Source of the DNA: Actinomycetota bacterium
GTDB taxonomy: Bacteria > Armatimonadota > SYMT01
NCBI GenBank assembly: GCA_005805375.1
Contig: SYMT01000103.1
Location: 1-38,519, forward strand
Length of the DNA: 38,519 bases
Direction: 5' to 3'
The translations under genes and the position numbers were made by a program. Within the stretch, counting starts at the first letter, position 1; the number at the start of each line of letters is the position of its first letter. Positions 22,903 through 32,227 of the stretch are shown here, in pieces. The notes beneath the pieces were generated by a model. It did not search any database. It was not told the DNA's origin and saw only the letters and a list, made by a program, of their open reading frames with translations.

Positions 22903-24846
22903 TTAAGGCAGGGCCAGTGCGATCAGCCGCTGCGGATCGTTCACGCCGCCGACGGGAATGGCAACAAACTGCTTACCTCCTGCCATGTAGGTGATCGGGG
23001 CGCCGGTGGCCGGAGCGGGGATCGGGATCTCGCCCAGCAGACGCCCAGTGGTCTTGTCGAAGGCGCGCAGCCGGGGTTTCTCCTCGGGAGGCCCGCTCTG
23101 GAACCACGAACCTTCTTGCGCCACGAGCAGCAGCGTCTTCGTCACCACCACGTAGCTACGGCGGTGGTGCCCCAACCGCGGCAGATTCAGGTGCCGAAGC
23201 GCAGGATGGTTGCGCGGACCGTCGCCCACCGGCATCATCCAGCGATGGTCACCGGTGTTGACATCAATGGCTGTGATACGGCCGTACGGCGGCTTCACGA
23301 TGGGCAGGCCTCGCGGTCCCGGCACATGGTCGCCGTTCTCGTCAATCTTGAGGCTCACATCGGCGAACGCGGACTTCGGTTTCGTCAGCGTGAGCCACAT
23401 GGGATTCGAGACGGAGGGGACGTACAGCGTGCCCGTCTCCGGATCTACGGCGGCGCCGGCCCAACTGGCCCCACCCACCCAGCCGGGCATCTCAATACAC
23501 TTCTTGCCCAGCACCGGCGGAAGATAGAGCTGCCCGTAGCTCCACCCGTCCTTCAGGAGTTCGCGCGCTTCCTGCTTCAATTCCGGGGTGAAGTCAATCA
23601 GGTCGGCATCGGTGAGGCCCTGCCGATCGAACGGTTTCGGCCGCGTAGGAATCGGCTGCGTCGGCCAAGTCTTCTCCCCGGGGAGTCGGCTCCCCGGCAT
23701 GGGTCGCTCATCAATCGGCCAGAGAGGCTGTCCTGTAGCCCGGTCGAAGACAAAACAGAAAGCCTGCTTTGTGACCTGTGCAATGGCCTTCACCCGTCGC
23801 CCGTTGACCGTCACATCCAGCAGATTGGGCGCACATGGGAGGTCGTAGTCCCACACGCCGTGGTGGATCATCTGGAAGTGCCAGACTCGCTTACCGGTCT
23901 TCGCTTCCAGACAAACCAGACTCTCGCCGAAGAGCCCCGCACCCTTCCGGTGGCCCCCGTACCAGTCATTGTTCGGCGTGCCGAAGGGAAGATACACATA
24001 ATCCAGTTCCGGATCGTAGCTCATTACGGTCCAGACGTTCGTAGCTCCCGTGTAGCGCCAGGACCCGTCCTCCCAGGTGTCGTTCCCGAACTCACCCGGT
24101 TGTGGAACAGACTGGAAGCGCCAGAGTTGCTTGCCGGTGCGGGCATCGTACCCGCGCACGTCCCCCGGCGGCATTTCTTTGCGGTCCTGGAAGTCGTCGA
24201 CCGACCCGCCTACCACCACCACATCACCGCAGATGATGGGAGGCGAGGTGTTGGAAATCAGTTTCCGCACCACCGGCCGGCGCAGGCCGACGGTGAGATC
24301 CACCACACCGTTCTTCCCAAACCCACGGACGGGCTTCCCGGTGGCGGCGTCGAGCGCTACCAGGTGTCCGTCGTTGGCCGTCATGAAAATCCGGCGGTCC
24401 AACCCACCGCGGCGCCGGCTCTCCCAATACGCCACCCCGCGATGCACATAGCCTCCGCAGCCGGGATCATACGTCCACAGGGTTCGCCCGGTAGCGGCGT
24501 CCAGGGCCGCCACCTGGCTGAGGCCGGTGCTGGTGTACAGTACCCCGTCCACCATCAACGGAGTGGCCTCGTTCGGACCTGGTTTCAGATCCGGGCGGGT
24601 GCGACACAGGGCATTATCAATCGAGTCCCATTCCCAGGCAACCCGAAGCCCTCCGAAGTTTTCCGGAGTAATCTGGTCGAGGGGAGTGTACCGGGTGCCC
24701 CAGGCATCCCGGCCATACACCCGCCATTCACCGGCGGGCTGGGTGACGGACCCCGCGATCACACGGCGAGAACCGCCGGAACGGGCCACTCCGCCCAATG
24801 CGATCGCCAGCACCCCGATCGCCAGTCCTGCCCATAGTCTCCGCAT
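22903..24846 (-). CDS. PQQ-dependent dehydrogenase (quinoprotein glucose/quinate dehydrogenase-like)
   Basis: A 647-residue eight-bladed beta-propeller quinoprotein, probably periplasmic. It starts with a basic/hydrophobic signal or anchor segment (MRRLWAGLAIGVLAIALGG). Propeller W-motifs recur (VAALDAATGRTLWTYDPG, VRGYDARTGKQLWRF, LVCLEAKTGKRVWHFQ). HHGVWDYDLPCAPNL is typical of the membrane glucose/quinate dehydrogenase branch. No CxxCH haem site is present, so it is not a quinohaemoprotein. It lacks the five-helix membrane domain of canonical Gcd, so electron transfer must go to another partner. The ATG at 24846 with GGGAGGAC upstream is preferred to a GTG/ATG 54 bp earlier. It follows the histone-tailed protein gene by 50 bp on the same strand. 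PQQ synthesis genes are not in the window. Confidence 0.88.
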   Translation of the reverse strand: MRRLWAGLAIGVLAIALGGVARSGGSRRVIAGSVTQPAGEWRVYGRDAWGTRYTPLDQITPENFGGLRVAWEWDSIDNALCRTRPDLKPGPNEATPLMVDGVLYTSTGLSQVAALDAATGRTLWTYDPGCGGYVHRGVAYWESRRRGGLDRRIFMTANDGHLVALDAATGKPVRGFGKNGVVDLTVGLRRPVVRKLISNTSPPIICGDVVVVGGSVDDFQDRKEMPPGDVRGYDARTGKQLWRFQSVPQPGEFGNDTWEDGSWRYTGATNVWTVMSYDPELDYVYLPFGTPNNDWYGGHRKGAGLFGESLVCLEAKTGKRVWHFQMIHHGVWDYDLPCAPNLLDVTVNGRRVKAIAQVTKQAFCFVFDRATGQPLWPIDERPMPGSRLPGEKTWPTQPIPTRPKPFDRQGLTDADLIDFTPELKQEARELLKDGWSYGQLYLPPVLGKKCIEMPGWVGGASWAGAAVDPETGTLYVPSVSNPMWLTLTKPKSAFADVSLKIDENGDHVPGPRGLPIVKPPYGRITAIDVNTGDHRWMMPVGDGPRNHPALRHLNLPRLGHHRRSYVVVTKTLLLVAQEGSWFQSGPPEEKPRLRAFDKTTGRLLGEIPIPAPATGAPITYMAGGKQFVAIPVGGVNDPQRLIALALP

Positions 24847-24896
24847 GGATGTCCTCCCGGTCCCGACGCCGGCCGGGTCCAGGAGGACCGGGAGAC

Positions 24897-27050
24897 TCAA
24901 CGCCGGGCGCGTGTTGCCGTCTTCTTCGCTGCCGCTCTCTTGCGGGCCGCAGCCTTTTTCGTGGACGCTTTCCGAGCGGCGGCCTTCTTCTTCGTCGCCG
25001 CAATCCGAAGCTCCCTTGCTTTCCGAGCGGCGGCTCGCGCCGCTGCCTTCGCGGCGGACGCCCGGCCGGCAGTCGCGCCCTTCTGCAGACGATTCTTTGG
25101 CGCGCCAGCTTTGTTCGCACGAAGCCTGGCTGATCTTGCCTGGGCCGATGCGCTGCGTTCCGCCCGAGTCTTTCGCGCCCGGGCGGCGGCATCCCTCTTC
25201 GCACTGACGGAAGCCTGTCTCCTTGCTGTGGCCGCAGCCTTTTTCTTAGCGGCTGCAGCCTTTTTCGCTGAGGCCACAGCAGTCACGGAAGCACGACGGG
25301 CCGCACCGGCGGCGGCTCCTTTGCGAGCCGCCGGTTTGGTGTTTCGAGCCGCCTGCCGTTGCGCCCTGGCCCGGTGTGCGGCCTCGCGTGCGGCAAGACG
25401 GGCCAGGTGCCCATCCCAGGCCTTCTGTTTGCGCACAGCCGCATTTTTCGCCGCAGCCAGGCGAGTGGCCTTCAGACGTTGCAGCTTCGCCAGATACTTC
25501 TGCTGCCGCGCAGCCCGATTTCGCGCTGCGGCTTCGGCACGCCGACTTCGCGCGGCGCCCAGAGCAGCAACACGTGCTGCATGGAGCGCGGCGCGCCGCT
25601 GCGCCCGCCGCTGGGCGAGGGTCAGTCCGCCTTCCGACCCACTCGAACCGGATCCGGACGCAGCGTCCACCTGCAGAAACACTGTCCGGGCCGAGCGCGG
25701 CAGTTCCAACTCAGCTCCGGAGCCTGCACTCCATACATAGGCGGTACCGGCCGATTGGTCCGACGCTGCGTCCCAAAAACGCACCCGGTAGCGGCCCCGC
25801 CCGACGACGGGCAGACGAATCCTCTGAGTACCTTCCGGAGAAAGCCACCCCACCCAGGTACGTCCATAGCGGCAGAAGGAGCCGGGCATGTCCGCTCCCA
25901 GAACACCGGTGAGGGCCACCCCCGGTGCGTGGAACGGCACCGCACGCGCCGCATTGGCCAGCGCCTGCACACGACGCAATGCCGCCTCCCCTTCCGAAGT
26001 GCCTACGCGGTAGGGCTGTAGAGGCAGGCCAATTCCTCCCAGCACCAACATCTGCCAGGAGTCTTCTCCCGGCAGGGGCGCCATCGTTGTAGCAGCTCTC
26101 ACCGCCTCCAGAATAGCGCGCTGATTGCCGGGACGACTCCAGTTCGCTGGACCGACTGCCAGATCTGCGCCGCTGTCTTGCACACCGACAGGCACCGCAA
26201 CCAGATGACGGTACGGGCCGGCGGCGCGCGTCGCCTGAACCAGAGCGCGAAAATTCGTAATGGTCTCGCCGGGCAAATACCAGTTTGCTACCGCCGGCGA
26301 ATGCCCCCACCGGCGCACGCAACGTTGGATCTGCTGTACATGCGCTTCGCTTCCGGCATCGCCGGCAGGACCTTCGATGCGGAGTTGGAGCCCGAAATGT
26401 CGTTCCCGGCCCGCCAAGCTTACCAGCGTATCAATATCGCGGGCCGCGGCACTGCCTTCGAACCCTGTGCCCTCCGCCGGCCACGGAATCGGCACGTCCA
26501 GAAAGTTCACCGAGGCCCGCCTGAAACGAATGAACTCGGTGTTCCAGTTTACCGAGCCGCGGAGATCATCCCGTTCCAACAGAAGTCCGAGCGGGAAAAG
26601 TGAAGACCCGCTGTGGCGTTGGAAGACCCGGCCGCCGACCGACCACCGAGGGCGGGAACTGATGCGCAGTTCGCCGCGGACGCGCGGCCCGCCGCGGACG
26701 CGCAGCACCGGGGTGAGACCGATCTCCTTTTCGTCTCCCCGTTCCAGCACAGCCGTCCCGGTGTAACGTCCGGGCCGCTGCGGCGTGAACCGGCCCTCCC
26801 AGACACCCGGTTGTCCAGTCGGTGTCAACTCAACCACGTACCGGTGGTCAGAGCCGTCGGCGATCGTTACCTGTACCGTGCGTCCGGTAGAACCCTCGCC
26901 GCCGCGCGGATCGGTGACGATCAGAGTAACCGGTTCAAATGCCGCGACCGAGAGTGGGTGCATCCGCACCTGGAGTTCAGCTCGGGCCGGAAGCGCCAGA
27001 AAGGCGAGCGTGAGAAACGGCAGAAACACTGCCCAGAGCAAACGCATCAT
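24897..27050 (-). CDS. secreted barrel-like protein with histone-H1-like C-terminal tail
   Basis: A 717-residue protein. A signal peptide (MMRLLWAVFLPFLTLAFLALPARA) is followed by an Ig-like domain (about 25-115: PVTLIVTDPRGGEGSTGRTV, with GVWEGRFTPQRPGRYT). A glycosidase-like region (about 125-390) resembles the DUF5060/GH5-type arrangement (RWSVGGRVFQRHSGSSLFPL, ASVNFLDVPIPW, ANWYLPGET), then a beta-sandwich (about 395-465). No confident catalytic Glu pair could be assigned. From about residue 475 to the end the chain is 240 residues of Ala/Lys/Arg repeats (KKAAARKAS-like), resembling histone H1, AlgP or chlamydial Hc2 tails. The start ATG overlaps the nadB stop as TGATG. A nucleic-acid or polyanion-binding tail on an exported protein is unusual. 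Function unknown. Confidence 0.75.
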   Translation of the reverse strand: MMRLLWAVFLPFLTLAFLALPARAELQVRMHPLSVAAFEPVTLIVTDPRGGEGSTGRTVQVTIADGSDHRYVVELTPTGQPGVWEGRFTPQRPGRYTGTAVLERGDEKEIGLTPVLRVRGGPRVRGELRISSRPRWSVGGRVFQRHSGSSLFPLGLLLERDDLRGSVNWNTEFIRFRRASVNFLDVPIPWPAEGTGFEGSAAARDIDTLVSLAGRERHFGLQLRIEGPAGDAGSEAHVQQIQRCVRRWGHSPAVANWYLPGETITNFRALVQATRAAGPYRHLVAVPVGVQDSGADLAVGPANWSRPGNQRAILEAVRAATTMAPLPGEDSWQMLVLGGIGLPLQPYRVGTSEGEAALRRVQALANAARAVPFHAPGVALTGVLGADMPGSFCRYGRTWVGWLSPEGTQRIRLPVVGRGRYRVRFWDAASDQSAGTAYVWSAGSGAELELPRSARTVFLQVDAASGSGSSGSEGGLTLAQRRAQRRAALHAARVAALGAARSRRAEAAARNRAARQQKYLAKLQRLKATRLAAAKNAAVRKQKAWDGHLARLAAREAAHRARAQRQAARNTKPAARKGAAAGAARRASVTAVASAKKAAAAKKKAAATARRQASVSAKRDAAARARKTRAERSASAQARSARLRANKAGAPKNRLQKGATAGRASAAKAAARAAARKARELRIAATKKKAAARKASTKKAAARKRAAAKKTATRARR

Positions 27051-28675
27051 CAGCGTGCGTCCATCGCGGACCACAGGGTGCTGTGCGGCCCGCGTGTATC
27101 GTCGCGATCTGGATAGTCGAGATTGTAGTGCAATCCCCGACTTTCTTTGCGCTGGAGTGCGCATTCGATGATGAGCTTCCCGACCTGGGTGATGTTTCGC
27201 AGTTCCAACAGTTCGACAGACGGGCGGCTGGTGGACACCAGGCTATCCACCGCACCCGCGAGGATGCTCACTTCGCGTAATGCCTGCCGCAACCGGTGAT
27301 TGGTACGCACGATCCCGACGTGTGTCCACATCAGGGTTTGCACCAGCAACCGGAGCTGCGCCAGGAACTCAGGAGAAACCTCGGCAGCCTGTCGGGCGGG
27401 ATCGTTTCCCGCCAGCCACCCCGAGAGATCGGTGGGGGGCACGACGGGGGGCTCCGCCTCCAGAAGCATCTGCGTGTCCGCAGCGGCGTGATCCGCGAAG
27501 ACGAGTGCCTCCAGGAGAGAGTTGCTTGCCAGCCGGTTCGCTCCGTGAACGCCGGTGCAGGCGACCTCTCCTACTGCATAAAGTCGGTGCAATGAGGTGC
27601 GCGCCTGCAGGTCAGTACGCACGCCTCCACAGCTATAATGCGCGGCGGGAACGATGGGTATGGCCTCCCGGGTGATGTCGAGACCCAACTCGAGGCAGCG
27701 CTGGTAGATAGTGGGAAACCGATCGCGCACGTAGGCGGCATCGAGATGCGTGACGTCCAGATATACGAAATCATCGCCGCTGCGCTTGAGCTCGTTGTCA
27801 ATCGCGCGAGCCACGATGTCACGGGGGGCCAGGGAGGCCATCGGATGGTAGCTATCCATGAACGGCGTCCCATCTTGCAGCCGCAGGATCCCCCCATCAC
27901 CACGCACCGCTTCGGAAATGAGAAATGAGCGCGCCGTGGGGTGGTACAGTGTCGTCGGGTGGAACTGAATGAATTCCATGTTTCCGATCACCGCACCGGC
28001 CCGGGCGGCGATCGCCACACCGTCACCCGTAGCAATGTCGGGATTGGTCGTGTGCAGGTACACATGCCCGCAGCCACCCGTCGCGAGGACCGTTGCGTCA
28101 GCGAGAAGTGCCCGAAGCCGCCCACTGCCGGAATCCAGTACCGTGGCACCGAGCACGGTGCGACGCATACGCCCGCGCGCGTCCAATCGCGACTCCACCA
28201 GAAGTTCTACCGCGGCGTGGTGTTCCAGCACTTCAATATTGGAATGCTGCTGCACAGCAGCCACCAGAGTACGCTCAACCTCTCGCCCGGTCAGATCTTT
28301 GGCGTGGACGATACGATGCCGAGAGTGTCCGCCTTCACGTCCGAGGCTAAGACGGGGGGCAGGGGCTTCCAGATCACGAGAGAACTCAGCTCCCCACGCG
28401 ATCAATTCGCGCACCCGATCCGGACCCTCGCGCACCATTTGCTCAACGGCATCGCGCTGACAGAGGCCGGCACCCGCCACCTCTGTGTCCTGCACGTGCA
28501 AATCGAGACTGTCGTCCACCGCCATCACGGCGGCAATGCCGCCCTGGGCGTAGTTGGTGTTCGACTCCCGATCCTCTTTCTTGGTGGCCAGCCGTACCCG
28601 GGCAAACTCGGCAGCCTTAAGGGCGTAGGTGAGGCCAGCGACGCCGCTGCCGATCACCAGGACCGTGGGTTCCAT
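27050..28675 (-). CDS. nadB: L-aspartate oxidase
   Basis: A 541-residue cytosolic flavoenzyme that oxidises L-aspartate to iminoaspartate, the first step of de novo NAD synthesis (with NadA). The FAD-binding GSGVAGL is at 9-15. NTNYAQGGIAAV follows at about 40-51, GGHSRHRIVHAKDLTG at about 115-130, and the active-site helix LAPRDIVARAIDNEL carries the catalytic Arg. HYSCGGVRTD and GANRLASNSLLEALVF then match the succinate dehydrogenase/NadB superfamily. The C-terminal helical domain is complete and the length is normal. It is embedded between the VWA protein gene (10 bp upstream) and the histone-tailed protein gene (1-nt overlap). nadA and nadC are absent here, so it is separated from its pathway partners. 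Confidence 0.95.
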   Translation of the reverse strand: MEPTVLVIGSGVAGLTYALKAAEFARVRLATKKEDRESNTNYAQGGIAAVMAVDDSLDLHVQDTEVAGAGLCQRDAVEQMVREGPDRVRELIAWGAEFSRDLEAPAPRLSLGREGGHSRHRIVHAKDLTGREVERTLVAAVQQHSNIEVLEHHAAVELLVESRLDARGRMRRTVLGATVLDSGSGRLRALLADATVLATGGCGHVYLHTTNPDIATGDGVAIAARAGAVIGNMEFIQFHPTTLYHPTARSFLISEAVRGDGGILRLQDGTPFMDSYHPMASLAPRDIVARAIDNELKRSGDDFVYLDVTHLDAAYVRDRFPTIYQRCLELGLDITREAIPIVPAAHYSCGGVRTDLQARTSLHRLYAVGEVACTGVHGANRLASNSLLEALVFADHAAADTQMLLEAEPPVVPPTDLSGWLAGNDPARQAAEVSPEFLAQLRLLVQTLMWTHVGIVRTNHRLRQALREVSILAGAVDSLVSTSRPSVELLELRNITQVGKLIIECALQRKESRGLHYNLDYPDRDDTRGPHSTLWSAMDAR

Positions 28676-28685
28676 GAACTCTTAA

Positions 28686-31600
28686 CTATCTCAGATTCAC
28701 GTACGAGAACTGTCCGCCGCTGTCCTCCGCGATTCCCTGGAGCAACCGGATGCCGGGAAACTGCTCTCCCAGCCCCAGGGCAAGCGTGAGTACCCGGGCG
28801 CCGGTCGTGTTGAGCTGGCGGATCTCGGCCCGCAGCTGCGCATAGTCGCGCGTGCCCTCGGTAGGTTCGCCATCGGACAGCAGGAAAACGTGAGTGACGG
28901 CGGCCAGCGAAAAGACCGACCGGACGCCGGCGGAGAAATTCGTGGCCGGGCTCAGTGTCATGCCATCTACGAAGGCGAAAGCCCGGAGCAGATTCTCCCG
29001 GGTGGGAGCCAGCAACTGCGCCGAGAGCCGGGTCGCACTGCCGGAAAACGTGACCACGTTGAACCGATCTTCCGGTCCCAGGTCCGAAAGCGCTCGTTTC
29101 ACCGCATCCTGAGCGCGCTGCAGCTTGCCGCGAAACAGCATGCTGGACGAAGCGTCCAGGAGGTAAACTACGCCGATCGGACCGCCTGCTCCTGCCGGGT
29201 TTCCCGATCCCCGCATTGGGCCGGGGGGCATGCGGAACGGGATACTTCCGCCTGTCGGATCGCCGGGTGGCGGAGTCAGACGAACAAGATCCGGGAATGG
29301 GATGCCGCGGAGTAGTCCTGTCCCCGCTCGACGCGGGGAGCCGAGCGGATGGAATTCCTCTTCCCCCGACGCTGTGACCGAAACGCGTGGGCCGGTGCGA
29401 AGCATCCCCGGCGTCTCTGGTCTTGCCGCGCGCGGAACGGGGGTCTCGGGCGTGGCGCGACTGTCTGCACGGGGGGAGCGGACGTCCAGGCTCTGCCGGG
29501 CGAGGCGCGGCTCCGGAGCGCTGCGGGATCTGCCGGCGGGGAGTTCGGGCGACCCCGGATCCGCGACACCCCCGAGCGGGTTCCCCGGCTGACCTTCCAA
29601 CGCGAGCCGGGGGGAGCGGCGTGGATTGCCGGAACGCCGGCCATTCGACTCCCCCGACGCAACGGCCGCGGGCAGATCCGCCCCGCGCACCGGAGATGTG
29701 GTGCGGTTCGCCGGGACACCGGGCAGGATTCCGGTGAGGCGTGCAGTTTGCCGGACAAGCCGTCCCGGAGTCCCTCCACCCGCGCCCAAGTCCGGTCCGC
29801 CTGGTTCCCCGATCGTCCCGAGGGGGTTCGCGCCTGCCAGGCTCCCCAGACGCTCCGGACGCGGTGGGCGTGCAGCCGCCGCCGCCGCCTTCCTCGATCC
29901 ATTGTTCCGGGAGCGATAACCGGACGCTACGGGCATTTCGGCACGCAGCCCGATGCGATCAGAAAGTGGGGTGTCTCCCGATACTGTCCGCATCACAGTA
30001 CCGGGACGCCGGACAGAACTGGGAGGCCCGTTCGGTCCGGCGATCAGTCCGGGACTGCCGGGACCGGACACAAGTCCCCCCAACGGCGCATCCGCGCCGG
30101 AGATGCGGATTGTGTCGGAGCGCAGGCGCCGCTGACCAGGGAGGGCGGCCGCCAGGCGGGGTCCGGGATTCGAGGGAGCCTCCATACGCATCGCCGGTGG
30201 AGTGTCTCTGGAGTCTCCTCCCGCGATCGGATCCAGGCGCCGCGCGGTTCGTCCCGTCATGGCGACGGAAGTACCGGTGCTCACAACCAGTCCCGGCACA
30301 CCGGCATCCGGGATCGCTCCAGCCAACGGGCTGCTGCCGGGCGCGGAAAGGAACAGGGCCCCGGGGGCCGAGGGACGCGAGTTGACGCCGGTCGCCGACA
30401 TCCGCAAGGCGCCGCCCGGTGGTGCATCAGAGCGACCGGGCACACCAACTGCACCCAGATCACCGGCTGTGCCCGCAGGACCCGAGTACGGGAGCGCTGC
30501 CCGCCGTCCTCCGGTCGCCAGGCGCGGCTGAGCTGATGCGGGAGCCAGGCGCTCCACATTTAGGTGCGGCGTTTCTCCCGGGTCCCGCAGATCCATCGGG
30601 GCAGACACATCACCCCGCAACTCCGGGCGCAGATTTCCGGGGGTCCGTAGAGTGCGGGCGAGGGAAGTCCCCACCGACCGGTTACTGCCGCCCGCGAATT
30701 CCGGGGCATCGCGGGTCACAACCCTGGGTGCGTCCGATGGGCGGGGCAGCACTGGAGCGGGCAGCGCACCCCCATTCCGGCGCGAGATCTGCGACCTGGG
30801 TCTACCGGGCGAGGGCGCCGGCGGCTGTTCCGCGTCCAGGCGCGAATCCGCGAGAGAGAGGGGTGCTTCACCGGTCGGCACGGACAGCGTGTTTGCCCGG
30901 CGAGCTACTTGAGCGCCTCCCGGACGTGACGACGGGGACCCCATGCCCGGCTGGTCAGTTTCCCGACGGGGCGGCCCGGAAGCTGGCAATTGTCCCCCCA
31001 GCAGGGTCAGGCTGCCGGGACGCCGACCCAGGGCACGCCGGAGCGCGGCCGGTGCGGGCACCGCTGGTTGCTCGGTGTCCAGTCGAGGATCCGAGAGAGG
31101 GGGCGACGGCGCATCGGCCGGCAGGGACCGCCCGCCCACACGGTGTGCCTGGCGGATCGCTCCCGGCGTGGTGGTGGCCCGAAGCGGGCGTCCCAGGGCT
31201 GGCTGATCCACGCCGCGGCGGTCCGGCACAGCGCCAGGCGGCTGACGAGTTTCTGCTGCGGCCGGAGCGACGGGCCGACGGATGGCCGCCTGCCGGCGCT
31301 GCAGGAAGCGGGAGGCGCTGACGGCCGGCGCCTCGTCCTGCAGCCGGGCAGGGAGTCGGGCGAGACCGGGGCTGGCGGTCCGCGCCGGGCTTGGGGCTTC
31401 CCGCCGGGTCGCGGCAAGACGACGGGGTCGGGACGCCGGGCGAGAGGGTCGTTGCTCAATGGCGCGGCGCATCATGGCTGTTCGCGGTGCAGCGGGCCGC
31501 GAGAGCGAACGGGGGCGGACGACCGTGCGCCGGCGCGCCGGCCGCGGCTGAGGAGTGCGCACTCTGGTTCGCTGCGGCGCCCGCGCAGCGGGCGACACCG

Positions 31601-31781
31601 GCGCTGATTGGGGGCGCGGGACCGCTGTCTCGCTCTCAAATACGACTTCAATCTCGCGCGGAGGAGCGGCGGGGTAGGGCGTCATCACCCGGGGCCAGAT
31701 CCACATCGCCAGCAGATGGAACGCAAGCGCTCCCCACACGAACCGACCCAGCAGGCCCTCGCCCCGCACTGTTCGGTTCAT
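28686..31781 (-). CDS. TonB-like transmembrane protein with C-terminal VWA domain
   Basis: A 1031-residue protein. Residues 1-35 form a short basic N-terminus and one membrane helix (VWGALAFHLLAMWIWP), followed by PPREIEVVFES, as in TonB. Residues about 45-840 are Pro/Arg/Gly/Ser-rich and disordered-looking. They contain degenerate repeats (DPRLDTEQPAVPAP, DSRLDAEQPPAPSP; GNPLGGVADPGSPEL, GAPLGGLVSGPGSPGL-type). Residues about 865-1031 are a von Willebrand A domain with MIDAS motif DASSS (Asp about 876) and LSDGEPT (near 967). It follows exbB and exbD, so it is probably energised by the proton-motive force through them, with the VWA domain in the periplasm binding a metal-dependent ligand. 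A standard TonB beta-domain is absent. Confidence 0.82.
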   Translation of the reverse strand: MNRTVRGEGLLGRFVWGALAFHLLAMWIWPRVMTPYPAAPPREIEVVFESETAVPRPQSAPVSPAARAPQRTRVRTPQPRPARRRTVVRPRSLSRPAAPRTAMMRRAIEQRPSRPASRPRRLAATRREAPSPARTASPGLARLPARLQDEAPAVSASRFLQRRQAAIRRPVAPAAAETRQPPGAVPDRRGVDQPALGRPLRATTTPGAIRQAHRVGGRSLPADAPSPPLSDPRLDTEQPAVPAPAALRRALGRRPGSLTLLGGQLPASGPPRRETDQPGMGSPSSRPGGAQVARRANTLSVPTGEAPLSLADSRLDAEQPPAPSPGRPRSQISRRNGGALPAPVLPRPSDAPRVVTRDAPEFAGGSNRSVGTSLARTLRTPGNLRPELRGDVSAPMDLRDPGETPHLNVERLAPASAQPRLATGGRRAALPYSGPAGTAGDLGAVGVPGRSDAPPGGALRMSATGVNSRPSAPGALFLSAPGSSPLAGAIPDAGVPGLVVSTGTSVAMTGRTARRLDPIAGGDSRDTPPAMRMEAPSNPGPRLAAALPGQRRLRSDTIRISGADAPLGGLVSGPGSPGLIAGPNGPPSSVRRPGTVMRTVSGDTPLSDRIGLRAEMPVASGYRSRNNGSRKAAAAAARPPRPERLGSLAGANPLGTIGEPGGPDLGAGGGTPGRLVRQTARLTGILPGVPANRTTSPVRGADLPAAVASGESNGRRSGNPRRSPRLALEGQPGNPLGGVADPGSPELPAGRSRSAPEPRLARQSLDVRSPRADSRATPETPVPRAARPETPGMLRTGPRVSVTASGEEEFHPLGSPRRAGTGLLRGIPFPDLVRLTPPPGDPTGGSIPFRMPPGPMRGSGNPAGAGGPIGVVYLLDASSSMLFRGKLQRAQDAVKRALSDLGPEDRFNVVTFSGSATRLSAQLLAPTRENLLRAFAFVDGMTLSPATNFSAGVRSVFSLAAVTHVFLLSDGEPTEGTRDYAQLRAEIRQLNTTGARVLTLALGLGEQFPGIRLLQGIAEDSGGQFSYVNLR

Positions 31782-31791
31782 CGCCCGCCCC

Positions 31792-32226
31792 TCACTTCCC
31801 GCCGCCGAACACCGGGCGCACTTCAGTAGGGAGGACCACCCGGTTCAATCCCGCCTGGCGCACCATATCCATCACGTCCATCACCCGGGAATAGTTAACG
31901 CTGCGGTCCCCTTTGACGAGGACGCGAGCATCACGGTTCCGTGCGGCCAGTTCCCGCAGCCGGCGGCCGAGCACCGCCGCCGTGATGGTCCGCCCCTCCA
32001 CACGAATGTCGCCCTCCGATGCAATAGCAATCACCAGATCCCTCTGTGTCTCCGGTGTGCCTTCGCGGGTGACCGATTGCGGGAGACGCAGGGCCACACC
32101 GGGATTGCGGACGAAGGCGGTGGTCACCATGAGAATGATGAGAAGCGTGAGTGCCACGTCAATCATCGGAATCAGGTTGATCTCAGCAATCGGCTCATCG
32201 GCCTCAACGTTGTGCCGGGAGGCCAT
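31792..32226 (-). CDS. exbD: biopolymer transport protein ExbD/TolR
   Basis: A 144-residue protein with one N-terminal membrane helix. EINLIPMIDVALTLLIILMV contains the proton-pathway Asp (Asp23), preceded by a short cytoplasmic tail. The periplasmic ExbD/TolR domain follows (VALRLPQSV, DLVIAIASEGDIRVEG, DARVLVKGDRSVNYSRVMDVMDMVRQAGLNRVVL). Together with the adjacent ExbB it forms the proton-driven motor. The ATG at 32226 is one base from the exbB stop (TGACATG), so translation is coupled; longer upstream frames overlap exbB and are shadows. TolR is an alternative name, but no tolB or pal is present. Confidence 0.93.
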   Translation of the reverse strand: MASRHNVEADEPIAEINLIPMIDVALTLLIILMVTTAFVRNPGVALRLPQSVTREGTPETQRDLVIAIASEGDIRVEGRTITAAVLGRRLRELAARNRDARVLVKGDRSVNYSRVMDVMDMVRQAGLNRVVLPTEVRPVFGGGK

Positions 32227-32227
32227 G

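Noticed and set aside
22858-24837. Long plus-strand frame of about 659 codons
   Set aside because: It is antisense to the PQQ dehydrogenase, whose propeller motifs are unmistakable; the frame is a GC-rich shadow.
24940-25740. Ala/Phe-rich plus-strand frame opposite the basic tail
   Set aside because: It is the reverse of Ala/Lys codons. The minus frame is continuous with a signal-peptide-bearing protein and coupled to nadB, so it is the real one.
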